From: Streptomyces nojiriensis
Lineage (GTDB): Bacteria > Actinomycetota > Actinomycetes > Streptomycetales > Streptomycetaceae
NCBI RefSeq assembly: GCF_017639205.1
Contig: NZ_CP071139.1
Span: 2,294,001 to 2,358,000, forward strand
Direction: 5' to 3'
DNA length: 64,000 nucleotides
Position numbers and translations under genes: made by a program. Of this stretch, positions 1 through 11,703 are shown piece after piece; position 1 is the stretch's first letter, and each line of letters opens with the position of its first letter. Below the pieces are notes generated by a model that worked only from the letters and a program-made list of their open reading frames with translations, was not told where the DNA came from and made no database searches.

Positions 1-246
1 CTGTTCGGCTCGGGGTACTTCAACGCCCCGCGGCTGATGTGCCGGGAGCAGGCGGGCGAGCTCCTGGGCGCCGAGCGCTACGCGGCGTACGAGGCCGAGG
101 GCCGGGAGCTGAACCGTGAGGCGCTGGTCGGGCGGGCGCTGCGCGACCCGGCGGAACGCGGCGCCGGCGGGGTGCCCCGGCAGGCGGGGCGGCCGCGCGG
201 CTCCCGGGTGTCGAGGGGCGCGGCGGCGGAGCAGCCGCAGCCCTGA
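1..246 (+). CDS. C-terminal end of an unidentified protein (5' end outside window)
   Basis: The frame is open from base 1 and stops with TGA at 244-246, so only about 81 C-terminal residues are present. The readable part has a helical stretch (GAERYAAYEAEGRELNREAL), then a basic, Gly/Pro/Arg-rich tail. The helical stretch resembles the last helix of TPR-type ATPase/LuxR-family regulators, where similar EGR.L...A patterns occur, but this is a weak pattern match. It is convergent with rpsD, and the two 3' ends share the hairpin at 265-296. Function cannot be assigned from this fragment. Confidence 0.6.
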   Translation: MFGSGYFNAPRLMCREQAGELLGAERYAAYEAEGRELNREALVGRALRDPAERGAGGVPRQAGRPRGSRVSRGAAAEQPQP

Positions 247-264
247 GGCCGGTCCGGGAAACGG

Positions 265-296
265 AAAACCCGCCGCCCCATGGAGGGGACGGCGGG
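265..296 (-). terminator. Intrinsic terminator of rpsD
   Basis: An inverted repeat (CCCGCCG at 269-275 against CGGCGGG at 290-296, extended by a CCCC/GGGG pairing) lies between rpsD and the convergent gene. Read on the minus strand, it is followed by TTTT (265-268), as expected for a terminator of rpsD. Confidence 0.75.
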
Positions 297-324
297 CTGA
301 CCAGTCGGTGAGACTAGGCCTGCA

Positions 325-936
325 TCAGCGGGCGTAGTACTCGACGACGAGCTGCTCGTCGCAGATGACCGGGATTTCCTTGCGGTTCGGGTCGCGGTCC
401 AGGCGGAAGGCCAGGGCCTTCAGGTTGACCTGCAGGTAGCGCGGGGTCTCGCCCTCGCCTGCGTAGCCACCCTCACGGGCAACCTGGAACGGAACCTTCT
501 CGCGGCTGCGCTCGCGCACGGTGATGACGTCGTCCGGACGGACGCGGAACGACGGCTTGTCGACCTTGTCGCCGTTGACCTCGATGTGGCCGTGAACGAC
601 CATCTGGCGGGCCTGGTAGATGGTGCGGGCGATGCCCGAACGCAGGACCAGGGCGTCGAGGCGACGCTCGAGCTCGACGACAAGCGCCTCGCCCGTCTTG
701 CCTTCGGCCTTCTTGGCGCGGTCGTACGCGCGGGCCATCTGACGCTCAGAGATGTCGTACTGAGCGCGCAGACGCTGCTTCTCGAGCAGACGAACCTTGT
801 AGTCCGAGTTCTGCTTGCGGCCACGGCCGTGCTCGCCCGGCGGGTAGGGGCGGGCCTCGAAGTACTTGACGGCCTTCGGGGTCAGCGCAATGCCGAGGGC
901 ACGCGACTTCTTGACCTTGGGTCGCTTCTGGTTCAC
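325..936 (-). CDS. rpsD: 30S ribosomal protein S4
   Basis: S4 is a primary 16S rRNA-binding protein that nucleates small-subunit assembly. The 203 residues have the usual length. An N-terminal S4 domain is followed by the S4 RNA-binding fold at about residues 90-150 ([20 protein letters not shown], then [10 protein letters not shown]). The start is GTG at 936, with GGAGG shortly upstream. The N-terminal Cys cluster of zinc-binding S4 is absent and the only Cys lies near the C-terminus, so this is the zinc-independent (C-minus) form. The gene stands alone, away from the main ribosomal operons, as is usual in Streptomyces. It is divergent from the DUF2470 gene across a 55-bp gap holding an iron box. 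Confidence 0.97.
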   Translation of the reverse strand: MNQKRPKVKKSRALGIALTPKAVKYFEARPYPPGEHGRGRKQNSDYKVRLLEKQRLRAQYDISERQMARAYDRAKKAEGKTGEALVVELERRLDALVLRSGIARTIYQARQMVVHGHIEVNGDKVDKPSFRVRPDDVITVRERSREKVPFQVAREGGYAGEGETPRYLQVNLKALAFRLDRDPNRKEIPVICDEQLVVEYYAR

Positions 937-958
937 GGGGAACCTACCTCCATGTAAG

Positions 959-977
959 TTAGGTGAGGCTTACCTTA
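959..977. promoter_or_regulatory. Iron box (DmdR1/IdeR-type operator)
   Basis: TTAGGTGAGGCTTACCTTA matches the actinobacterial iron-box consensus TTAGGTTAGGCTAACCTAA at 16 of 19 positions and is a near-palindrome. It lies 14 bp before the ATG of the DUF2470 gene and 22 bp before the rpsD start. By family knowledge, DmdR1/IdeR bound to ferrous iron would block transcription here. The natural target is the plus-strand heme-utilisation-like gene. Confidence 0.8.
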
Positions 978-991
978 GCGAGGAGGACGTA

Positions 992-1900
992 ATGTCTCGA
1001 CCACATGGGATCCCCCTGCCCAGTGCGCAACGCAGTTCGGATTCAGACGAAACAGAATCCGCTTGCGCCGACGATAAGCAAGGTCAGCCGCGTCCCAGGG
1101 AAGGCGTTCGGCAGCTCACCGGAGCCGAACGCGTACGAACCCTCGTAGAGTCCAACGCCTCAGTATCCCTCACGCTGATCGGTGCTCGTGACAGTCACGA
1201 TGCCGAGGAGTTCGGGACAGGGCTGCCGGTCGCACGGACCGTCACCCCGGACGGGGACGTGATTCTCCTTGTTTCCGGGGAATCCGCGGCTGCCAGGGCA
1301 GCCGCTCACGCCCAGGACGACGACCTCACCGCCGTGATCGAGATCACGGATGTGGCGCCGGTGTCCGTCCCACATCGTATCCGAGGCCGCGCCTGGCTGG
1401 GCGGGTGGCTGACGCCGGTGCGCGGGGACGACCGCGCGGCCTGCGCGGCGCTGCTCGCGGAGCGGCAGCCGGTGGGCGAGCTGCTGGGCATGAGGGAGTC
1501 CCTCGACGCCCCGCACGCCGGGCGCCCGGCCTGGATGATGCTGCGCCTGGAGGTCGGCGAGATCTCGGTGGACGACCTGTGGGGCGCCGAGCAGGTGGAC
1601 CCGGACGACCTGGCCGCGGCGGAGCCGGACCCGATGGTCGCGCACGAGTCGGAGCTGCTGCAGCACCTGCACTCCGCCCACGGCGACCGGCTCGGCGGGC
1701 TGGGCGGCCTGCTCGGTGCCCGCGAGGCCCGCGGGATGGCCGCCGTCCCGCTCTCCCTGGACCGCCTGGGCCTGCGCGTCCGCTTCACGGGCGGCCCGGC
1801 CGGCTCCTTCGACGCCCGCTTCGACTTCCCGGAGCCCGTCGCGGACGTCTGCGGCCTGCGCCGGGCGATGCACTCCCTGTTCTCGGCCGCCTCCGGCTGA
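992..1900 (+). CDS. DUF2470 domain protein, putative heme-utilisation (HugZ-like) protein
   Basis: The protein has 302 residues. The first ~45 are polar and disordered. A central region resembles the split-barrel flavin/heme-binding fold, and the C-terminal ~85 residues form a DUF2470 domain beginning near ELLQHLHSAHGDRL. DUF2470 is the C-terminal domain of HugZ-type heme oxygenases and of related pyridoxamine-phosphate-oxidase-like proteins. The ATG at 992 has a clear AGGAGG ribosome site. An iron box sits just upstream, so iron-repressed expression is predicted, consistent with recovering iron from heme. No heme transporter is next to it. The heme-related role is inferred from the domain plus the operator. 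Confidence 0.85.
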   Translation: MSRPHGIPLPSAQRSSDSDETESACADDKQGQPRPREGVRQLTGAERVRTLVESNASVSLTLIGARDSHDAEEFGTGLPVARTVTPDGDVILLVSGESAAARAAAHAQDDDLTAVIEITDVAPVSVPHRIRGRAWLGGWLTPVRGDDRAACAALLAERQPVGELLGMRESLDAPHAGRPAWMMLRLEVGEISVDDLWGAEQVDPDDLAAAEPDPMVAHESELLQHLHSAHGDRLGGLGGLLGAREARGMAAVPLSLDRLGLRVRFTGGPAGSFDARFDFPEPVADVCGLRRAMHSLFSAASG

Positions 1901-1946
1901 GGGCAGGCGGTGAGCATGTCCTGGAGGGCGCGCTCGGCGCCGCGGG

Positions 1947-3302
1947 TCAGGACCCGGCGCCCCGCAGGCGCTCGCGGACCTTCTCGACCACGTCCGCGTA
2001 GCGGGCCTCCGCGCCGTACCGCGTGGGCTCGTAGTACCGCTTGCCCTGGATCTCGTCCGGTGCGTACTGCTGCGCCGCGATCGCGCCCGGCACGTCGTGC
2101 GGGTAGACGTACCCCTGCGCGTGCCCCAGCTTCGCCGCGCCCTTGTAGTGCCCGTCCCTCAGGTGCGGCGGGACCGATCCCGCAAGACCCGCCCGTACGT
2201 CGGCCAGCGCAGCGCCGATCGCGGTCGTGGCGGTGTTCGACTTCGGGGCCAGCGCCAGCGCGATCGTGGCGTGCGAGAGCGTCAGCGCCGCCTCCGGGAA
2301 GCCGATCATCGCCACCGCCTGGGCCGCGGCCACCGCGATCGGCAGGGCCGTCGGGTCCGCCAGACCGATGTCCTCGCTCGCGGAGATCATCAGGCGGCGC
2401 GCGATGAACCGTGGGTCCTCGCCGGCCTCGATCATCCGGGCCAGGTAGTGCAGCGCGGCGTCCACGTCCGAGCCGCGGATCGACTTGATCAGCGCGCTGG
2501 CCACGTCGTAGTGCTGGTCGCCGTCCTTGTCGTACCGGACCGCCGCCCGGTCGACCGCCTCCTCCAGCGTCTGGAGGGTGATCTCGTCCTCGCCCTTGGC
2601 GATGGCCGATCCGGCGCCCGCCTCCAGCGCCGTCAGGGCCCGCCGGGCGTCGCCGCCGGCGATCCGCAGCAGGTGCGCCTGCGCGTCCGCCGGAAGGGTG
2701 ACGGCCCCGCCCAGGCCCCGCTCCTCGGTGAGCGCTCGCCGCATCAGGGCGCTCAGGTCCTCGTCCGTCAGCGGTTCCAGGGTCAGCAGCAGCGAGCGCG
2801 ACAGCAGCGGGGAGATGATCGAGAAGTACGGGTTCTCGGTGGTGGCCGCGATCAGCGTCACCCAGCGGTTCTCGACGGCGGGGAGCAGCGAGTCCTGCTG
2901 CGCCTTGCTGAAGCGGTGGATCTCGTCGAGGAAGAGGACGGTCTCCTTGCCGTAGCCGCCGGCCGCGCGCTTGGCGCCCTCGATGACGGCCCGTACCTCT
3001 TTGACGCCCGCCGTGATGGCGGAGAGCTCCACGAAACGCTTCTGCGTGGCCTGGCTGACCACGTACGCCAGCGTCGTCTTCCCGATGCCGGGCGGGCCCC
3101 AGAGGATCACCGACGAGGCACCGGCCGGGCCGCCGGCCCCTTCCCCGACCAGCCGCCGCAGCGGTGATCCGGGCTTCAGCAGGTGCTGCTGGCCGACGAC
3201 CTCGTCCAGGGTGCGCGGGCGCATCCGGACGGCGAGCGGGGAGCTCGCGGGGTCCTTCTCCCGGCGGTCTTCGGCAGCGGCGGTGAACAGGTCTGGTTCC
3301 AC
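1947..3302 (-). CDS. rarA: Replication-associated recombination protein A (RarA/MgsA), AAA+ ATPase
   Basis: A clamp-loader-related AAA+ ATPase that acts at stalled replication forks. The 451 residues match the family. Visible are Walker [10 protein letters not shown] (about residue 70), Walker B with [15 protein letters not shown] (about 127), an arginine-finger region, and the C-terminal tetramerisation/MgsA domain ([16 protein letters not shown]; late H-x-hydrophobic motifs). The start is GTG at 3302. It is followed on the same strand by no close gene and is convergent with the DUF2470 gene 46 bp away. The VKOR gene lies 40 bp upstream on the same strand, so the two may be co-transcribed. 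Confidence 0.95.
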   Translation of the reverse strand: MEPDLFTAAAEDRREKDPASSPLAVRMRPRTLDEVVGQQHLLKPGSPLRRLVGEGAGGPAGASSVILWGPPGIGKTTLAYVVSQATQKRFVELSAITAGVKEVRAVIEGAKRAAGGYGKETVLFLDEIHRFSKAQQDSLLPAVENRWVTLIAATTENPYFSIISPLLSRSLLLTLEPLTDEDLSALMRRALTEERGLGGAVTLPADAQAHLLRIAGGDARRALTALEAGAGSAIAKGEDEITLQTLEEAVDRAAVRYDKDGDQHYDVASALIKSIRGSDVDAALHYLARMIEAGEDPRFIARRLMISASEDIGLADPTALPIAVAAAQAVAMIGFPEAALTLSHATIALALAPKSNTATTAIGAALADVRAGLAGSVPPHLRDGHYKGAAKLGHAQGYVYPHDVPGAIAAQQYAPDEIQGKRYYEPTRYGAEARYADVVEKVRERLRGAGS

Positions 3303-3342
3303 ACGGGAAGCCTATGCGAGCCCGCCGACAGGGCCGCCGCGC

Positions 3343-3960
3343 TCAGGAGGTCCAGAAGTCCCACCAGCGGGTCAGGATCAGCATTCCGATGATCCCGACG
3401 TGCAGGACGGGCAGCACCCAGGTGAACTCGTCGAGGAAGGACCTGACCCAGCCCGGGGCGGGCAGCAGCCCTTCGCGGACGTTGTGCGCGGTGACGTACC
3501 AGAACATGAAGATCGTGGCGACCCAGGCCAGGCAGCACCACAGGCAGAGGGAGTTGATGTTGTACAGCGACTGGTACATGAGCCAGGCGCAGAAGACGAC
3601 GCCGAAGAGGGTGCCGGCGTTGAAGGTCAGCCAGTACCAGCGGCGGAACGAGGCCCCGGCCAGCATGCTCATGCCGACGCAGATCACGATCCCGTAGGCG
3701 ACGAGTCCGAGCATCGGGTTCGGGAAGCCGAAGGCCGACGCCTGGTCGCTCGTCATGATGTTGCCGCAGGAGACGATCGGGTTGAGGCTGCAGGCGGGCT
3801 TGAAGGTCGGGTCCTCCAGCAGCTTGAACTTGTCGATCGTGATCACCCAGGCGGCGAACAGGCCCGCCGCTCCGGTGATCACCAGCAGCAGGGCCAGGGC
3901 CCGGCTTCCCCCGACGGTCCCGCCCCGGGCGGTGTCCGCGTCCGCGCTTCGTGTCGTCAT
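3343..3960 (-). CDS. Vitamin K epoxide reductase (VKOR) family membrane protein
   Basis: This is a 205-residue integral membrane protein with about five predicted helices. VKOR homologues use menaquinone to re-oxidise periplasmic/extracytoplasmic disulfide-forming partners. The family cysteines are present: the loop pair C57 and C65 (CSLNPIVSCG), and the active-site CxxC at C139-C142 (CLWC) in a membrane helix. The conserved SxxL/NPML region also fits. The start is ATG at 3960, and the gene precedes rarA by 40 bp. The thiol-oxidase partner is not adjacent; a DsbA-like CPDC protein occurs at 41396 in this window, but linking them is speculation. Confidence 0.92.
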   Translation of the reverse strand: MTTRSADADTARGGTVGGSRALALLLVITGAAGLFAAWVITIDKFKLLEDPTFKPACSLNPIVSCGNIMTSDQASAFGFPNPMLGLVAYGIVICVGMSMLAGASFRRWYWLTFNAGTLFGVVFCAWLMYQSLYNINSLCLWCCLAWVATIFMFWYVTAHNVREGLLPAPGWVRSFLDEFTWVLPVLHVGIIGMLILTRWWDFWTS

Positions 3961-4024
3961 ACCGCCCGCTCCACATCTGCCAGGTGATCAAGCACGGGCC
4001 ATTGTGCCGTACGAGCCTGTGAAC

Positions 4025-4058
4025 GGACGGGGCCGGGGAAAGATCCCCGGCCCCGTCC
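4025..4058 (-). terminator. Hairpin terminator downstream of hisS
   Basis: A perfect 14-bp GC-rich stem (GGACGGGGCCGGGG and its complement) with a 6-nt loop begins 26 bp after the hisS stop. There is only a weak U-tract on the minus strand. It separates the hisS operon from the VKOR gene. Confidence 0.75.
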
Positions 4059-4083
4059 CGTGCGCGCTCCCGTACCGCTGCCG

Positions 4084-5343
4084 TCAGGCGAGGCGGGCCC
4101 GGACCGTGTCCACCAGCTCGGCGACGGGCACGGAGGTCTGCTCGCCGGACTCCATGTCCTTCAGCTGGACGACGCCCTCGGCGAGGTCCCGCTCGCCGAC
4201 CACGACCGCGAAGCGGGCACCGCTGCGGTTCGCGTCCTTCATGGCGCCCTTGAGGCCCTTGCCGCCGTAGGACATGTCGGCCGCGACGCCCGCCTTGCGC
4301 AGCTGCGTCACCAGCCCGAACACGGTCGGCTTGGCCTCGCCGAGCGCCACCGCGAAGACCGTCGTCGTCGCCGGGATGTCCAGCTCGATGCCCTCGGCCT
4401 CCAGGGCCAGGACCGTGCGGTCCACGCCGAGGGCCCAGCCCACCGACGGCAGGGCCGGTCCGCCGATCATCTCGGACAGTCCGTCGTAGCGGCCGCCGCC
4501 GCCCACCGCGGACTGGGCGCCCAGACCGTCGTGGACGAACTCGAAGGTCGTGCGGGTGTAGTAGTCCAGTCCGCGCACCAGCTTCTCGTCGTCCTCGAAG
4601 ACGACGCCGGCAGCCGTGATCAGCTCCCGCACCTCCTCGTGGTACGCCTTGCACGCGTCGCACAGGTAGTCCCGCAGCACGGGGGCGCCGACGAGCTGCT
4701 TCTGCACCTCGGCCCGCTTGTCGTCGAGCACGCGCAGCGGGTTGATCTCGGCCCGGCGGACGGTCTCCTCGTCGAGGTCGAGACCGCGCAGGAAGGACTG
4801 CAGGGCCTCCCGGTAGACCGGACGGCACTGCTTGTCGCCGAGCGAGTTCAGCAGGATGCGGAAGTTCGACAGGCCGAGGGTGCGGTAGGCCTGGTCGGCC
4901 AGGATGATCAGCTCGGCGTCCAGGGCCGGGTCCTCGGCGCCGATCGCCTCGGCACCCACCTGTGAGAAGTGGCGGTAACGGCCCTTCTGCGGCCGCTCGT
5001 AGCGGTAGTACGAGCCCGAGTACCAGAGCTTGGCCGGGAGGTTGCCCTGCTTGTGCAGGCTGGCCTCCAGGGCCGCGCGCAGCACGGAGGCGGTGCCCTC
5101 CGGGCGCAGGGCGAGGTTGGTGCCACCCTTGGTGGTGAGGGTGAACATCTCCTTGGTGACGATGTCGGTGGACTCGCCGACACCGCGGGCGAAGAGGTTC
5201 ACGTCTTCGAAGCCCGGGGTCTCGATGTAGCCGTACCCGGCCTTGCGCAGCGGGGCGGAGATGGCGTCGCGGACCGCCAGGTACTTGGCCGAGTACGGCG
5301 GGATCAGGTCGTACGTGCCCTTGGGGGCCTTGAAAGTGCTCAC
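4084..5343 (-). CDS. hisS: Histidyl-tRNA synthetase
   Basis: Class II aminoacyl-tRNA synthetase that charges tRNA-His. The 419 residues match the bacterial family. Motif 2 region ([15 protein letters not shown], then [20 protein letters not shown]), the histidine-specific [12 protein letters not shown] segment, motif 3 (GGGGRYDGL) and the C-terminal anticodon-binding domain (from about residue 325) are all readable. The start is GTG at 5343. It begins 10 bp after the stop of the upstream hydrolase gene, so the two are probably one transcript. The Shine-Dalgarno sequence is weak, consistent with translational coupling. Confidence 0.97.
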   Translation of the reverse strand: MSTFKAPKGTYDLIPPYSAKYLAVRDAISAPLRKAGYGYIETPGFEDVNLFARGVGESTDIVTKEMFTLTTKGGTNLALRPEGTASVLRAALEASLHKQGNLPAKLWYSGSYYRYERPQKGRYRHFSQVGAEAIGAEDPALDAELIILADQAYRTLGLSNFRILLNSLGDKQCRPVYREALQSFLRGLDLDEETVRRAEINPLRVLDDKRAEVQKQLVGAPVLRDYLCDACKAYHEEVRELITAAGVVFEDDEKLVRGLDYYTRTTFEFVHDGLGAQSAVGGGGRYDGLSEMIGGPALPSVGWALGVDRTVLALEAEGIELDIPATTTVFAVALGEAKPTVFGLVTQLRKAGVAADMSYGGKGLKGAMKDANRSGARFAVVVGERDLAEGVVQLKDMESGEQTSVPVAELVDTVRARLA

Positions 5344-5353
5344 GAAACTCTCG

Positions 5354-6064
5354 TCACATTCCTCGTCGTGGAGCGGCGGTGCCGTCTCCGAGCCCGGCGG
5401 CGACTTCCCGGAGGTACGGGTTGGTCGCGCGCTCGCGGCCGATGGTGGTCTGGGGACCGTGGCCGGACAGCACCACGGTCGAATCGTCGAGCGGCAGGCA
5501 CACGCGGCCCAGCGATTCGAGGATCTCGGCGTGGGAGCCGCCGGGCAGGTCGGTGCGTCCGATGGAGCCGGCGAAGAGCAGGTCACCCGAGAAGAAGACC
5601 GGCGGGATGTCGGCCAGCTCGGGCATCCGGAAGGTCACCGACCCCTTCGTATGCCCGGGTGCGTGCGCCACGGAGAAGTCCATTCCGGCCAATTTCAGGG
5701 AGGCGCCGTCGGCCAGCTCGCGGACGTCGTCCGGCTCCCCCACGGTCAGTTCGCCCATGAGCGGCATGCCGATGGAGCGCCCGAGGGCCTTCTCCGGGTC
5801 GCTCATCATGTAGCGGTCCTCGGGGTGGATCCAGGCCGGTACGTCGTGTGCTCCGCACACCGGGACCACCGAGGCCACATGATCGATGTGGCCATGGGTC
5901 AGCACGACCGCGACGGGCTTGAGCCGATGCTTCTTCAGCGTCTCCTCGACACCCTGGGCGGCCTGATGGCCCGGGTCGATGATGACGCACTCCTCGCCGG
6001 CGGCGGGGGCGACCACGTAGCAGTTGGTGCCCCAGGCGCCTGCGGGGAACCCGGCAATCAGCAC
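5354..6064 (-). CDS. Metallo-beta-lactamase fold hydrolase (glyoxalase II-like)
   Basis: A 236-residue MBL-fold protein. The zinc ligands are clear: THGHIDH (56-62), a downstream H in [10 protein letters not shown] in FFSGDLLF, and H in LSGHGPQT. The [11 protein letters not shown] segment is typical of the glyoxalase II/YcbL-like subgroup. In that family the substrate is S-lactoylglutathione or another thioester; streptomycetes lack glutathione, so the substrate here is open. The GTG at 6064 was chosen because GAGGAC sits at proper spacing; a TTG at 6076 is in frame further upstream. It is co-directional with hisS, with a 10-bp gap. Confidence 0.9.
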   Translation of the reverse strand: MLIAGFPAGAWGTNCYVVAPAAGEECVIIDPGHQAAQGVEETLKKHRLKPVAVVLTHGHIDHVASVVPVCGAHDVPAWIHPEDRYMMSDPEKALGRSIGMPLMGELTVGEPDDVRELADGASLKLAGMDFSVAHAPGHTKGSVTFRMPELADIPPVFFSGDLLFAGSIGRTDLPGGSHAEILESLGRVCLPLDDSTVVLSGHGPQTTIGRERATNPYLREVAAGLGDGTAAPRRGM

Positions 6065-6217
6065 GTTCGTCCTCAATCGTCGTCCGGCGGGAGGTTAGCG
6101 ACAGGAATCCTGCTGCTCAGAGCCTACCGGCGCCGCTCATTACACAGCGAACCCATATACGGTACGGCCTAGCCCAGCCCGGACAGCAGTATCAGACACG
6201 TACAAGGAGACGACCCG

Positions 6218-7009
6218 GTGGTCACGAGCGATCAGCGGCGGCGACAGCTCGCCAGGGAGAAGTACGAGCGCCAGCAGAAGCGCCGCGCCGAGGCCCGGAA
6301 GAAGAGCCGCCAGCGTGCGGCGGTGATCGGCGCGGTGGTCGCCGTCGTGATCGCGACGCTGGTCGGCCTGATCGTGGGCGGTGTCTTCGACAAGGACAAG
6401 AAGGACCAGGCCGCGGACCCGTCCGCGAACCCGTCGGCATCGGCGAGCGAGCCCGCGCCCAAGCAGTCCCCCTCGCCGGAGATGGCGATCGACCAGAAGG
6501 CGAAGTACACCTTCGCACTGAAGACCAGCGCGGGTGACATCAACTTCACGATGGACGCGGCCAAGACCCCGCAGACCGTGAACTCCTTCAAGTCGCTCGC
6601 CGACAAGGGCTACTTCAACAACACCAAGTGCCACCGGCTGACGGCCGGCGGGATCTTCGTGCTCCAGTGCGGCGACCCCGAGGGCACCGGCCGCGGCGGC
6701 CCGGGCTACAACATCCCGGACGAGAACCTGGACTCGCTGGGCAAGGCCAACGAGCAGGGCCAGGTCGTCTACCCGGCCGGCACCGTGGCGATGGCCAACA
6801 CGGGTCAGCCCGGCTCGGGCGGCAGCCAGTTCTTCCTGGTCTACAAGGACAGCCCGCTGGCGCCGTCGTACACGCCGTTCGGCAAGATCGACGCGGCCGG
6901 CCTGAAGGTCCTCGAGGAGATCGCGAAGGCCGGTACGGTCGACGGTGGCCAGGACGGCGCGCCCAAGACCGAGGTGAAGATCGAGAAGGGCACGGTCACG
7001 CAGAACTGA
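6218..7009 (+). CDS. Membrane-anchored cyclophilin-type peptidyl-prolyl isomerase
   Basis: The protein has 263 residues. A strongly basic N-terminus (residues 1-33) precedes a single transmembrane segment (about 35-55), a Ser/Pro/Ala-rich linker, and a cyclophilin domain (about 90-260) with FNNTKCHRLTAGGIFVLQCGDP, GTVAMANTGQPGSGGSQFFL and TPFGKI. The topology puts the isomerase outside the membrane, where it would help fold secreted proteins. The start is GTG at 6218 behind AAGGAG. It is divergent from the hydrolase-hisS operon and followed by the DUF349 gene on the same strand, 192 bp away. Confidence 0.95.
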   Translation: MVTSDQRRRQLAREKYERQQKRRAEARKKSRQRAAVIGAVVAVVIATLVGLIVGGVFDKDKKDQAADPSANPSASASEPAPKQSPSPEMAIDQKAKYTFALKTSAGDINFTMDAAKTPQTVNSFKSLADKGYFNNTKCHRLTAGGIFVLQCGDPEGTGRGGPGYNIPDENLDSLGKANEQGQVVYPAGTVAMANTGQPGSGGSQFFLVYKDSPLAPSYTPFGKIDAAGLKVLEEIAKAGTVDGGQDGAPKTEVKIEKGTVTQN

Positions 7010-7201
7010 CGTGAAGCGGCGACCCCGGGCCCGGCCGGCCCGCCGCCCCGTACGCCGATATTCCGTCGTGCGGGATGCGGACAGCCGGCCCGGCGGTCGC
7101 CTATGTTGGCGTTGTGCAGGGCGGGCGCTGCCCGCCCCAGGAAACTGTGGACGATGCCCAGGGGGTGAACCCCTCGCAAGGCATCAGGTGGAGGAGGCGC
7201 T

Positions 7202-8431
7202 GTGAGCAGCGACCCGTGGGGCCGAGTCGACGAGACGGGCACCGTGTACGTGCGTACTTCCGATGGCGAGCAGGTCGTCGGATCGTGGCAGGCCGGCACC
7301 CCTGAGGAGGCCCTGGCCTATTTCGAGCGCAAGTACGAGGGCCTGGTGGTCGAGATCGGCCTCCTCGAAAAGCGGGTGCGGACCACTGATCTGTCCGCCA
7401 AGGACGCCCAGACGGCGATCGACCACCTGCGTACGCAGGTCGACGAGCACCATGCCGTGGGTGACCTGGACGCCCTGCGCGTGCGGCTGGACAAGCTGGT
7501 CACGACCGTGGAGTCCCGGCGCGAGGAGCGCAAGGTAGCGAAGGCCAAGCAGACGGACGAGGCCCGTGCGGCCAAGGACGCGCTGGTCGTCGAGGCCGAG
7601 CAGCTGGCCCAGAGCGACCAGTGGCGCAGTGCCGGTGAGCGGCTGCGCGCCCTGGTGGACATCTGGAAGGGGCTGCCCCGTCTGGACCGCAAGTCGGACG
7701 ACGAGCTGTGGCACCGGTTCTCCCACGCGCGTTCCGCCTTCTCCAAGCGCCGCAAGGCGCACTTCGCCTCGCTGGACGCGCAGCGCGAGGATGCCCGCAA
7801 GGTCAAGGAGAAGCTGGTCGCGGAGGCCGAGTCGCTGTCGAAGTCGACCGACTGGGGTCCGACGGCTGCCCGCTACCGCGAGCTGATGGCCGACTGGAAG
7901 GCGGCGGGCCGGGCTCAGCGCGAGTCCGAGGACGACCTGTGGAACCGGTTCCGCGGTGCGCAGGACGTGTTCTTCGCGGCCCGCAGCGAGGTCTTCGCGG
8001 AGCGTGACGCCGAGCAGATCGAGAACCTGAAGCTCAAGGAGGAGCTGGCCGACGAGGCCGAGAAGCTCGTCCCGATCACGGACCTGAAGGCGGCCCGTGC
8101 CGCGTTCCGCTCCCTCAACGAGCGCTGGGAGGGCATCGGCCACGTGCCGCGGGACGCCCGGCCGAAGGTCGAGGGCCGGATGCACACGGTCGAGCGGGCG
8201 ATCCAGGAGGCCGAGGAGGGCGAGTGGCGCCGTACGAACCCGGAGGCGCGGGCGCGTGCGGCCGGTCTTACGGGTCAGCTCCAGGCGGCGGTGGACAAGC
8301 TGCGTGAGCAGATCGACGCGGCGCGCGCGGCGGGCAACAACGCCAAAGCCGACAAGCTGTCGCGCGAGCTGGAGGGCCGCCAGGCCCTGCTGGACCAGGC
8401 GCTGAAGGGCCTGGAGGAGTTCGGCGGCTGA
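7202..8431 (+). CDS. DUF349 repeat protein
   Basis: A 409-residue, highly charged, almost entirely alpha-helical cytoplasmic protein. At least three DUF349-type repeats are visible, each with a W.....F..A...F pattern (residues ~150-180 DELWHRFSHARSAFSKRRK, ~230-260 DDLWNRFRGAQDVFFAAR, and ~305). The C-terminus is predicted coiled coil. The start is GTG at 7202 behind [11 protein letters not shown]349 proteins commonly sit beside rel in actinobacteria, as here (convergent), but the molecular role is not established. It ends at the shared bidirectional hairpin at 8452-8487. Confidence 0.88.
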   Translation: MSSDPWGRVDETGTVYVRTSDGEQVVGSWQAGTPEEALAYFERKYEGLVVEIGLLEKRVRTTDLSAKDAQTAIDHLRTQVDEHHAVGDLDALRVRLDKLVTTVESRREERKVAKAKQTDEARAAKDALVVEAEQLAQSDQWRSAGERLRALVDIWKGLPRLDRKSDDELWHRFSHARSAFSKRRKAHFASLDAQREDARKVKEKLVAEAESLSKSTDWGPTAARYRELMADWKAAGRAQRESEDDLWNRFRGAQDVFFAARSEVFAERDAEQIENLKLKEELADEAEKLVPITDLKAARAAFRSLNERWEGIGHVPRDARPKVEGRMHTVERAIQEAEEGEWRRTNPEARARAAGLTGQLQAAVDKLREQIDAARAAGNNAKADKLSRELEGRQALLDQALKGLEEFGG

Positions 8432-8451
8432 CAGGCCCGCCCCGTACGAGG

Positions 8452-8487
8452 GAGGCGGCCCCGGTACGTGCGTACCGGGGCCGCCTC
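8452..8487. terminator. Bidirectional terminator between the DUF349 gene and rel
   Basis: A perfect 17-bp stem (starting GAGGCGGCCCCGGTACG) with a 2-nt centre lies between two convergent genes. It is followed by TTCGTTT on the plus strand and can serve both. Confidence 0.85.
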
Positions 8488-8526
8488 TTCGTTTGCCGCG
8501 GGGTCCGGCCTAGGCCGGACACGGCC

Positions 8527-10956
<2,430 letters not shown>

Positions 10957-10976
10957 GAGCGCTCCTCACGGGGGTC

Positions 10977-10997
10977 CCCCCGGACGGAGTCCGGGGG
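10977..10997. repeat. Small GC palindrome in the rel leader
   Basis: CCCCCGGAC-GGA-GTCCGGGGG is a 9-bp stem with a 3-nt loop, 20 bp upstream of the rel start. Short hairpins of this kind are common between Streptomyces genes. It could affect rel mRNA folding, but nothing else supports a regulatory role. Confidence 0.6.
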
Positions 10998-11094
10998 TGG
11001 ATCCGGTGCCCGTGTCCGGTCCGGACAACCCATGGTAGCGAGGGTTCGGCCCCCTCGTTCCGCGAGCCCGTCCCATGTGCGGCGCCGCACACGA

Positions 11095-11134
11095 AAGCGG
11101 CGGGCACCCGGGATGTCCCAGGTACCCGCCGCTT
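11095..11134 (-). terminator. Hairpin downstream of apt
   Basis: A long imperfect inverted repeat (AAGCGGCGGG...CCCGCCGCTT, about 17 paired positions) starts 14 bp after the apt stop, followed by TTTCG on the minus strand. It would end or attenuate the secDF-apt transcript before rel. Confidence 0.75.
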
Positions 11135-11148
11135 CGGCGAAGCAGATG

Positions 11149-11703
11149 TCAGACCACGATCAGCGCGTCCAGCGGAGCATCGCCCAGGGCGGGCGCCAGC
11201 TTGGCCCGTCCCGGAAGGAACGAGAGTTCCATCAGGACCGCCACGCCCGCGACCTCCGCGCCGGCCCGCCGGATCAGCGAGAGCGAGGCCTCGGCGGTAC
11301 CGCCGGTGGCCAGCACGTCGTCGATGACCATGACCCGGTCACCGGCCGACAGGTCCTCGGCGTGGACCTCGATCTCCGCGGTGCCGTACTCCAGCTCGTA
11401 CGACTGCGCGAGCGTCGCGCCCGGCAGCTTTCCGGCCTTGCGCACCGGCACGAAGCCGATCCCGGCCTGCACGGCGACCGGAGCCGCGAGGATGAACCCG
11501 CGCGCCTCCAGGCCGACGATCTTCGTCGCGCCGTACCGCCCGGCCAGCTCCACCAGCGCGTCCGTCAGCGCCGAGAACGCCTCGGGGTCCGCCAGCAGCG
11601 GGGTGATGTCCTTGAACATCACGCCCGGCTTCGGGTAGTCCGCCACGTCCTTGATCCGGCTGAGGAGCAGCTCCCGCGCGTCCTCGGTCAGCGGCGCGGT
11701 CAA
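11149..11703 (-). CDS. apt: Adenine phosphoribosyltransferase
   Basis: Salvages adenine to AMP using PRPP. The 184 residues match the family. The PRPP-binding motif VMVIDDVLATGGTA (about 122-135) and the adenine-site segments PKPGVMFKDITPLL and GLEARGFI are present. There is no ATG near the start. The best start is TTG at 11703, which overlaps the secF stop (TTGA), giving translational coupling. Placement of apt between secF and rel is the usual actinobacterial order. Confidence 0.95.
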   Translation of the reverse strand: MTAPLTEDARELLLSRIKDVADYPKPGVMFKDITPLLADPEAFSALTDALVELAGRYGATKIVGLEARGFILAAPVAVQAGIGFVPVRKAGKLPGATLAQSYELEYGTAEIEVHAEDLSAGDRVMVIDDVLATGGTAEASLSLIRRAGAEVAGVAVLMELSFLPGRAKLAPALGDAPLDALIVV

